Positions 59,501 through 64,000 of a DNA stretch of 64,000 bases are shown here, one piece after another. This DNA is from Atriophallophorus winterbourni. Its lineage: Eukaryota > Platyhelminthes > Trematoda > Plagiorchiida > Microphallidae. The number at the start of each line of letters is the position of its first letter. Positions within the stretch are counted from its first letter, which is position 1. The stretch is from contig JACCGJ010019904.1 of NCBI GenBank assembly GCA_013407085.1, positions 32,629 to 96,628 on the forward strand, written 5' to 3'. Below the pieces are notes generated by a model. The model ran no database searches, had not been told where the DNA came from, and saw only the letters and a list, made by a program, of their open reading frames with translations. A program made the position numbers and the translations under genes.

Positions 59501-60084
59501 CACGTGTTATTCAAAATAGCATAGCTGAGACAATAAGTGATTCTAATCATAAACGAAGAGAGCCACTCATGTCGTTCTACCAAGTATATCCAAAAGCAGG
59601 TTAACTGGCTAGATGAATGTGAACTCATTACCTTTTATTTCATGTTGTGAACCCTGATCGGTCAATCTGACGCCAATAAAGAAATAACAGATCTTACTTA
59701 GTATGATTTAATCGTTATTATTATTACTTGCATGAAATTTCAATGCTGTAATACTTGTGTACTACGCAAGGAAAATCTTGATAAATTGATTTGATAGAGA
59801 GTCGGCTGTACGCTACATAAGCCTAAAGGCACAGTGCTGCACAGCTACAGGATGCAAGTGGACCGAGATACTATCAGCATGACTAGGCAAGTTCCCCCAC
59901 CTCAGTCACACAATTAATGATTCTTGTTTGTTATAGATGCAATACTGCCGACCTCTTTCAAAAGCAAATCGCGAATCGAATATCCCCATATTTTCGAATT
60001 ATCAACTTTAGCTGATACCATTAGCACCTCAGCAAAAAGAAACATTTATAATAAGGTCCAGTTTTACTAACCTGTTGAATTCAT
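44536..60084 (-). CDS. CETN3: Centrin-3-like EF-hand protein, five exons joined
   Basis: I join exons 60084-60072, 57559-57323, 55925-55811, 51393-51317 and 44579-44536. The 486 nt give 161 codons plus TGA, with every junction GT-AG and phase-consistent. Centrin-3 is a small calcium-binding EF-hand protein of centrioles, basal bodies and related structures (about 167 residues in human). Visible features are a basic N-terminus with [10 protein letters not shown]1 loop [12 protein letters not shown] (canonical), a degenerate EF2 around [13 protein letters not shown]3 [12 protein letters not shown] (no acidic residue at position 12), EF4 DRDGDGSINLEE (canonical), and end [15 protein letters not shown]-like start, DDDDSGKI and RAMIEEF favour centrin-3 over centrin-1/2. 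The gene spans 15.5 kb, with introns of about 2.5, 1.4, 4.4 and 6.7 kb full of repeats. The family call is firm. The 13-nt start exon is the weakest part. No polyadenylation signal was identified. Confidence 0.88.
44597..44845 (-). mobile_element. LINE 3' end in CETN3 intron 4, beside the last acceptor
   Basis: From aaggattccaggatcgaaag it follows the 3' UTR and C-terminus of the copy at 19991-20290 (ctcacgaatgatgttcgttt-like, cgtaaagggataatgtat). It has the same orientation as CETN3. Its tail starts about 16 bases from the acceptor AG of exon 5. Confidence 0.7.
45560..45900 (+). mobile_element. CR1-like LINE C-terminus and 3' end
   Basis: It contains gttttattctgtacgtgttt (the FYSVRVCF codons), a worn C-terminus and ...gaccataaatttttgaatcc. 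It is the reverse-complement counterpart of 8822-9320 and 12495-12930. Confidence 0.7.
46637..48114 (-). mobile_element. RTE-type LINE: endonuclease end, linker, RT and C-terminus
   Basis: From 5' it reads [35 protein letters not shown] and [15 protein letters not shown] (end of an APE-type endonuclease). The linker [20 protein letters not shown] follows, then a jump to DAATIAHSQ and [15 protein letters not shown] (RT). After a frameshift come [52 protein letters not shown] and [15 protein letters not shown]. The RT N-terminus is deleted. It lies in CETN3 intron 4. Confidence 0.85.
48120..49370. other. CETN3 intron 4, no recognised feature
   Basis: There is a short (CA)n run near 48735. The small frames at 48824-49278 carry no motif. 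Nothing else was recognised. Confidence 0.4.
49374..49604 (+). repeat. SINE-like repeat, full length
   Basis: Runs from tatgaaagcacaagcctgat to cacgattgcacatatg with all internal landmarks. It is in CETN3 intron 4, antisense to the gene. Confidence 0.8.
49848..50372 (+). repeat. Inverted-repeat arm A (carries a 172-codon open frame)
   Basis: It starts tgtgcgactatctcctccag and is the inverted counterpart of 54735-55276. It contains an open frame (49846-50364) with [35 protein letters not shown] and [20 protein letters not shown], which matches no family I know. The end holds an 8-bp hairpin, cagtggga-gcttat-tcccactg, and the pair ggttgtcatag / ctatgacaacc. It is probably a dispersed repeat rather than a gene. 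Confidence 0.72.
50373..51316. other. CETN3 intron 4, no recognised feature
   Basis: Nothing was recognised. The minus frame 51416-50997 runs on from exon 4 past its donor and is intronic beyond SS. Confidence 0.4.
51317..51393 (-). CDS. CETN3: CETN3 exon 4 (EF-hand 4, first part)
   Basis: This 77-nt exon has acceptor ttctcag and donor gtgagt. It encodes [18 protein letters not shown] and the start of the EF4 loop DRDGDGS. It ends on the single base A, completed by TC of exon 5 to give I. The exon lies between two inverted-repeat arms (49848-50372 and 54735-55276). Confidence 0.87.
51394..53555. other. CETN3 intron 3, no recognised feature
   Basis: A (GTAA)n run lies at about 52326-52340. 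No LINE, SINE or coding motif was recognised. Confidence 0.4.
53560..53980 (-). mobile_element. Decayed CR1-like LINE C-terminal region
   Basis: It has acgcacagaattaaaatacc (antisense of the YSVRVCF region), ttcattgagcgatgatagat, and gcatatctagacgcgcaaat (antisense of the GVWIC block), in the order of the AATTCAAGGT subfamily at 22440-23420. It lies in CETN3 intron 3. Confidence 0.6.
54210..54505 (+). mobile_element. RTE-type LINE extreme C-terminus
   Basis: Plus frame: [40 protein letters not shown], then [17 protein letters not shown], a Cys-rich zinc-finger-like end, and the shared 3' UTR. It is the clearest copy of this C-terminal Cys motif. Confidence 0.85.
54735..55276 (-). repeat. Inverted-repeat arm B
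   Basis: It is the reverse complement of arm A (49848-50372) over about 0.5 kb with scattered substitutions and small indels. On the minus strand it reads [39 protein letters not shown] and [20 protein letters not shown], but a frameshift splits the frame that is open in arm A. Confidence 0.75.
55285..55805. other. CETN3 intron 3, no recognised feature
   Basis: Nothing recognised. Confidence 0.4.
55811..55925 (-). CDS. CETN3: CETN3 exon 3 (EF-hand 3)
   Basis: The acceptor is ttgacttgcag and the donor gtgagc. The exon opens by completing GTC (V), then reads TDMILDRDP, a helix, EF3 loop [12 protein letters not shown] and LKKVA. It ends in phase 2 with AA, which is completed to AAG (K) by the first base of exon 4. 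The order matches centrin-3, where this segment follows the EF1-EF2 linker. Confidence 0.87.
55926..57322. other. CETN3 intron 2, mostly unrecognised
   Basis: It contains a short match to the dispersed repeat (ggggatgtgagcaacacatc, about 56523-56560) and an (ATC)n run at 57205-57222. Nothing else was recognised. Confidence 0.4.
57323..57559 (-). CDS. CETN3: CETN3 exon 2 (EF-hands 1 and 2)
   Basis: The acceptor is the tract ending gaattcag and the donor is gtaatg after GAG ATT G. The exon encodes the basic start, EF1 with loop [12 protein letters not shown], and the EF2 region ending SFDEFNEI. The open frame continues upstream to a TTG codon but contains no ATG there, so this must be an internal exon. 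EF2 has one residue more than the usual centrin-3 spacing and lacks a normal calcium loop, as EF2 of centrin-3 often does. Confidence 0.88.
57638..57872 (+). repeat. SINE-like repeat, full length
   Basis: Runs from ggtatgaaagcacaagcatg to cacgattgcacatccgtg and lies in CETN3 intron 1, about 80 bases from exon 2. Confidence 0.82.
58570..58800 (-). repeat. SINE-like repeat
   Basis: It contains ctaacaccgtattaaattga, ggtagtgagctgtatgctga, ctgtctaggcctgggcaacc and ggatcgggcttgtgctttca. The left end is slightly truncated. Confidence 0.78.
59065..59245 (-). repeat. Two partial SINE-like copies in tandem
   Basis: The right-hand half of the repeat (gggcaacctgacagtaactt ... ggcacttt ... gatcaggcttgt) occurs at 59065-59147 and again, diverged, at 59148-59245. 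Confidence 0.65.
59287..59395 (+). repeat. SINE-like repeat, 3'-truncated
   Basis: It contains gtatgagagcacaagcatga, gatccaggcaaagtgcc and gatactgtcaggttgcccag, then diverges after the ggcctacacagatat block. Confidence 0.7.
59400..60065. other. CETN3 intron 1, no firm feature
   Basis: A very worn SINE-like stretch may lie at 59815-59895. Nothing else was recognised. Confidence 0.35.
60072..60084 (-). CDS. CETN3: CETN3 exon 1, start codon (tentative)
   Basis: Read on the minus strand this is ATG AAT TCA ACA G followed by the donor gttagt, giving M-N-S-T and one base of the next codon. The following exon starts AG CAC, so the split codon becomes GAG (E) and the protein starts [15 protein letters not shown]. 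The context before ATG is gccgaaa, with A at -3, which suits initiation. The phase match and the length of the resulting N-terminus support it. It was chosen by eye, and another short start exon cannot be excluded. Confidence 0.5.
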
Positions 60085-60515
60085 TTTCGGCAACCTCTGA
60101 GCTGAGACGACTCAACAATTAGGTATGATGCAAGAGAAAATTCTTTTGAAATAACCTGCAATTTTAAGTAAAACATGCATTCCAGAATACACAACAAGTG
60201 AATTAATTTGATAGCAAAAAACATAAAGATTTGACGAACAGAAAATCCCATGTTCAAAGAATGTGAGAATTTTCTCATAAATCGTTTACAGTAAGGAATT
60301 AAATAGAAACGTGCTTGAGATAACTGAATCGTGTTGTAAAACTGGTTCCAAACGGAAATTCGATCTAATTAACAATTTAGGTTTGCGGTTTGTGATATGA
60401 CAAAACTCGTATGACACGAGCCACCAAATTCAGCTAGCAAATCGGAATATCTAGACTCGGACAAGTTGTCTATCAGAAGTGCGATTGGCGGATAAGTACC
60501 TGGGCATTCAAAGTA
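60085..60515. promoter_or_regulatory. CETN3: Upstream of the CETN3 start; promoter expected but not seen
   Basis: If exon 1 is right, the 5' UTR and promoter lie to the right of 60084. The region is AT-rich with no distinctive TATA or initiator element that I can defend. Confidence 0.2.
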
Positions 60516-60519
60516 GTAG

Positions 60520-60925
60520 TAGTTGGCCTAATTCGATGTCAACCCTGGATGTACATCACAAGCGTATGATTGCTCCACAGCTTTTCGAATGATTCAACAG
60601 TCCGATTTGGGAAGAACAACCTCGCCGCACCACCGACAGCGATAATCAGTACTCGGACCATCGGCGGCAGTTGCACACTGACGCCGGGAACTATGATTAG
60701 CAGTCGAGAGCAGTATATGCTCTTTCAGGCTTGCAGATGACGCTTTACACAATGCTTCCAATGTGAGGGGTCACGAGCAAGTTGTTTTCAACTCGCGGGG
60801 TCAATGCCAAGAGCTGTCACATCTCTTTTGCAAACGTCTTTGTATCCCAAGTACCGTTTACCTGATTTTAAATCACCATAGAGTATATCTTTTGGAATAC
60901 GACCATTTTTCATTCGGTACACTCC
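60520..60925 (-). mobile_element. RTE-type LINE C-terminal fragment
   Basis: Minus frame: VYRMKNGRIPKDILYGDLKS, RYLGYKDVCKRDVTALGID, then the HWKHCVK-like end and the shared 3' UTR (gcgtatgattgctccacagc). Confidence 0.78.
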
Positions 60926-60929
60926 AATG

Positions 60930-61600
60930 ATAACAACACAAGCATAATGGGTATAATTATGATCAAACGATTTCTTAATTGCGAGCGATTTAAATGCACT
61001 GGCTATAAACCGGAAAGATTGGTAAATCATGTTAAACGAACTTAAAGATGAACAGCTTTATTGCATGCCAGAATGCGGCATATGATTGAGCCTATATCAC
61101 ATTATAACTATTAATGGCACATAAATCTTGATCTTGTATTCCCTCGGGCCAACGTTGTTGTATCAGACGTTGATTCATGTGATCTTGTCTGCTTTAGCGA
61201 TAATTGTTCATTTCAATTCAAATAGTGACATGGATGTGTACAACCTCAAGCGGAGAAAGCATGGTGAAACATTTTGGGAAATGAGAACTCTTTCTAACCA
61301 TCGTAAATCGGTTTTATATTGATCCAAAATATCATTTAAAAAGTCGAGAAACACCTTTATACAATCCCGCTGAGCTATAAAGAAGAGAAGAAAATGGTTT
61401 TAGTTGAACAAGGATTGTGATCTATCGATAGTGTCATTAAAATCCCGAGAAAATCCATCTCGTTACGAGCATAGCCGTAACCTCTGTACTGTTTAAAATG
61501 GGAGTTTGTGAAACAAAATAAAGCTTGTTCAAAGCGGTTTTTTTCGATTATATGTGTAGGACAAAGAATCACAAATAGATATACAATTGCGTAGTAAGTA
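60930..61600. other. No recognised feature
   Basis: Nothing recognised. Confidence 0.4.
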
Positions 61601-61607
61601 TTACGGA

Positions 61608-61800
61608 GGTAACACCGTGCTAAGTTGATTTTCTGAAGGTACTGAGCTGCATGCAAAAAAACCCGCCGGATTCTCACGACCATTTTATTTCAAATATGTA
61701 TAGGCCTGGGCAACCTGCCAGTATCTTAGCACATGCAGTCTCTGACAGTGCGACAATTCGGCTAGATCCAGGCTTGTGGTTCGATAAATTCATACCCTCA
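61608..61800 (-). repeat. SINE-like repeat, diverged
   Basis: It has acaccgtgctaagttgattt, gtataggcctgggcaacctg and ctagatccaggcttgtggtt in family order with many changes. Confidence 0.65.
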
Positions 61801-61829
61801 CGGATGGCGTGGTTGCTAAACAATAGTCA

Positions 61830-62035
61830 ATAGTATATTGTGGTAAAAAAGCGACAAGCTTAAAAGAAAACCACAGGATGTTGTACACATGGATTCGAAA
61901 GTTCAGGGTTAAAATTAAGGTCCGAATGAAGAAAAACGTTGATACTGTAAGGGATAGAGATGCGAGCACCACAAAACTTTGGTTGATACCTCCAGTTGGA
62001 AGCAGTTTGTGCGCTGAAAATCGGAAAAAAGTGCA
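61830..62035 (-). mobile_element. LINE 3' UTR fragment
   Basis: tattgtggtaaaaaagcgac and ttaaaagaaaaccacaggat match the conserved 3' UTR block of the CR1-like LINEs (aaaaagca...ttaac...accatagg). There is a worn C-terminus and no RT. Confidence 0.5.
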
Positions 62036-62059
62036 GTATCATAGATTATAGAAAGTTAT

Positions 62060-62640
62060 AGCTTTTCAAACTTTATGAAGCAAATGAAACAAGTGCATAT
62101 CTAAACGGTCTTTAAAAATAGAAAGGGAAGGGGCAGACACAACAAAAAGTGGTAGGTTGTTCCAGGTATGTGCAACACGAACGGCAAAAAAGTGTTTATG
62201 ACAGTCCAACCTGCTTTGTTGATGGGCAATTTTTAAATGATAACCACGCCTACGATTGCCGGTAGCAAGCACAAGCAGTTCTTTACAGGGATGGCATTCT
62301 TCAGTGAGTATCCTGTAAGCCAGTATCAAGTGGCCACGGATTCCACGGTACTTGGATGAAAAAAGGTTTAGTGCCGTGAGACGATCTTCGTAAGTATAAC
62401 ACTCAAGCCCCTTTACCAGTCTCGTGGCATGGCGTTGAGGCCGCTCAAGTACAAGTTCGTCACGCTTCAGCCACGGATGCCAGACGGAAACCGCATACTC
62501 CAAATGAGGGCGAACGAACGAATTTAGGAGAGCTGGAAAGAAGCGTATGTCAAACCGATCGAGAGCTCGCTTCAGTAGACCAACGTTTCGATGCGCCACA
62601 CGTGAAGCCTTGATACATTGGGCCGAACCGAGAAAGTAAT
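62060..62640 (-). mobile_element. CR1-like LINE C-terminus with intact 3' frame
   Basis: The minus frame 62599-62066 reads VGLLKRALDRFDIRFFPALL, RPHLEYAVSVWHPWLKRDEL, YTYEDRLTALNLFSSKYRGI and CHKHFFAVRVAHTWNNLPLF and ends LFHLLHKV with no break. It is a different subfamily from those in the centre of the window and looks younger. Confidence 0.82.
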
Positions 62641-62869
62641 CTAATTAATCGGGACAACGTGAAGACAAGTTCAAGTTCAGTGGTGCACAGGCTGAAGGTT
62701 GGCCTAAAAAGCCAAATCACGCGCCCAGATTCCTTCGACCGTATGCTGTTAGTCACCCGGCCTTCGATTCGTGTATACAGTTCGTACTTTTTCACACGTT
62801 CGTGCTTCCGATAACGCGCAAGTTTACAAATTCAGTTCAGTTTCATTTTGCACCGACTGTATGTTCTAA

Positions 62870-63030
62870 CGAGCCATCGCGCGTCCAGATTTCTTTCGGT
62901 GTATGCCACAGAAGAGCGTCCACCCTTCAACAATATTTTTCACCAATACCTTCTGTGTATTAGAGTAATCTGGAATGCAACATAAAAACTCCCTCACCAA
63001 TAGGTGAGGAGACTGAGCCGTTTGGGATAA
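62870..63030. repeat. Hairpin-bearing repeat, copy 1
   Basis: Shares gcgtccagatttctttc, agagcgtccaccc, ctggaatg and ccctcaccaataggtgagga with 63565-63715. The last element is a 7-bp perfect stem. Confidence 0.6.
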
Positions 63031-63564
63031 ATATGCTGTGTGGCTAACAAAAATCATAATCACCAGCTAAATTCGCAAAGATAACATGATTATTACAATT
63101 AATTTCCCATTAACCCGAATAGTGCTTTTAGATATCTCGATGTTAAATCCATTCAGGACCGAATGTTATACACCATGCTTCTATGAGAATTAGCATTATT
63201 TCACATATCACGTGGGCTTACTTTTAAATCTAAGAGGAATTCAATGAGCTTGCTGAAGTGCTGGAAACAAATAAAAATAAAATGGATGTTCAAGTAGAGG
63301 ACTCTATAGTTTACAAATTAGATATCGGCCTCCGAATATCAGTAGCCCAGAAGACAATTAAACGAATCGTGGCAAACGGAGTTCTATGAACGATTTACAA
63401 GGTTGCCTGTAAAGCAGCAAATGTTGTGTTTTGAAGTGACCTTAGCTAAGGATTCGAAAGAATACCTCATAGTTGTTTACTCCTTAATCTCAAGGCCAAA
63501 AATAGAGAAGGTCTTCTGCTTCATTCAGTTCGTTCGTTCATGTGCACAGGACTATTCGGCAGTC

Positions 63565-63715
63565 GCCCATCGAGCGTCCAGATTTCTTCCTGTGTTGACC
63601 GAACAGAGCGCCCACCACTTCAAACAAAATAGGTTCACAGATTTCTTCTGGTAGGATGGTTACCTGGAATGTAGAGCAAAAACGCCCCTCACCAAAGGTG
63701 AGGAGACATTAATGC
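63565..63715. repeat. Hairpin-bearing repeat, copy 2
   Basis: Direct copy of 62870-63030: gcgtccagatttcttcc, agagcgcccaccac, ctggaatgtagagc and cccctcaccaaaggtgagga. Confidence 0.6.
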
Positions 63716-63752
63716 ATTTCAAAGACCAGGTAAATACAATATCAATACTCAA

Positions 63753-64000
63753 TTAGGGGCAAAATGCAGGAAATAATGAGCTCCATACGGCATCAAGTCT
63801 ATTCTTGAAACACATTACAGAGTTAGAGTTCACGACATCTTCAGGTAAGCAGTTCCAGTAGCTTACTACTCTTTCACTGAAGAAGTGCTTACGAGCATTA
63901 GACCTGACATGTTGTTTGGCCAGTTTCAGAGGGTGACCTCGAGTACCAACATTGGGTGCGAGAACATACATTTCACCTGGTTGCATAGTACTAAAACCGG
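63753..64000 (-). mobile_element. CR1-like LINE C-terminus, cut by window edge
   Basis: The minus frame reads VGTRGHPLKLAKQHVRSNAR, KHFFSERVVSYWNCLPEDVV and NSNSVMCFKNRLDAVWSSLF and ends in a stop at 63753. This is the typical F-RVV-WN-LPE-VV end of a non-LTR ORF2. The frame is still open at the window edge. Confidence 0.8.

Noticed and set aside
1..64000. CRISPR arrays, tRNA genes, intact rRNA, bacterial operons, LTR retrotransposons
   Set aside because: None seen. The regular repeats are LINE tails or microsatellites, and all RT motifs are of the non-LTR type.

Overview
This is a eukaryotic, animal-type window. It has split genes with GT-AG introns, no bacterial operon structure, and is mostly decayed non-LTR retrotransposons. 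The mix of CR1/Jockey-like and RTE-like LINEs, a ~230 bp SINE-like repeat and short exons in long introns fits a flatworm, most likely a fluke. That assignment is inference from repeat style; no species-diagnostic gene was seen.

Left end (1-6.7 kb): a plus-strand gene of at least five exons (898-945, 1249-1311, 2621-3004, 3275-3640, 5364-5564) encodes an unrecognised disordered, acidic, Ser/Met/Glu-rich protein. All exons are phase 0. SINE-like copies crowd its introns. A tentative minus-strand exon pair lies at 3-103 and about 525-849.

Middle (6.7-48 kb): a retrotransposon graveyard. One group is a CR1/Jockey-like LINE whose parts (ORF1, endonuclease, reverse transcriptase, C-terminal region, 3' UTR with terminal microsatellite) can be assembled from different copies. 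The other is an RTE-type LINE with a C-terminal zinc-finger-like end. Many copies are nested: 21653-26345 resolves into one host LINE broken by two LINE insertions, each carrying a further LINE. 32340-35712 is a LINE split by the best-preserved RT copy (33234-34740).

Right end (44.5-60.1 kb): a minus-strand gene that I assemble as centrin-3 (CETN3) from five exons (60084-60072, 57559-57323, 55925-55811, 51393-51317, 44579-44536). It gives a continuous 161-residue reading frame with four EF-hand positions. Its introns hold SINE-like copies, LINE pieces and a 0.5 kb inverted-repeat pair flanking exon 4. The last 4 kb holds more SINE-like repeats, LINE C-terminal fragments and a hairpin-bearing repeat.

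The two host genes are not functionally linked as far as can be seen. No tRNA, intact rRNA, CRISPR or bacterial regulatory element was recognised.
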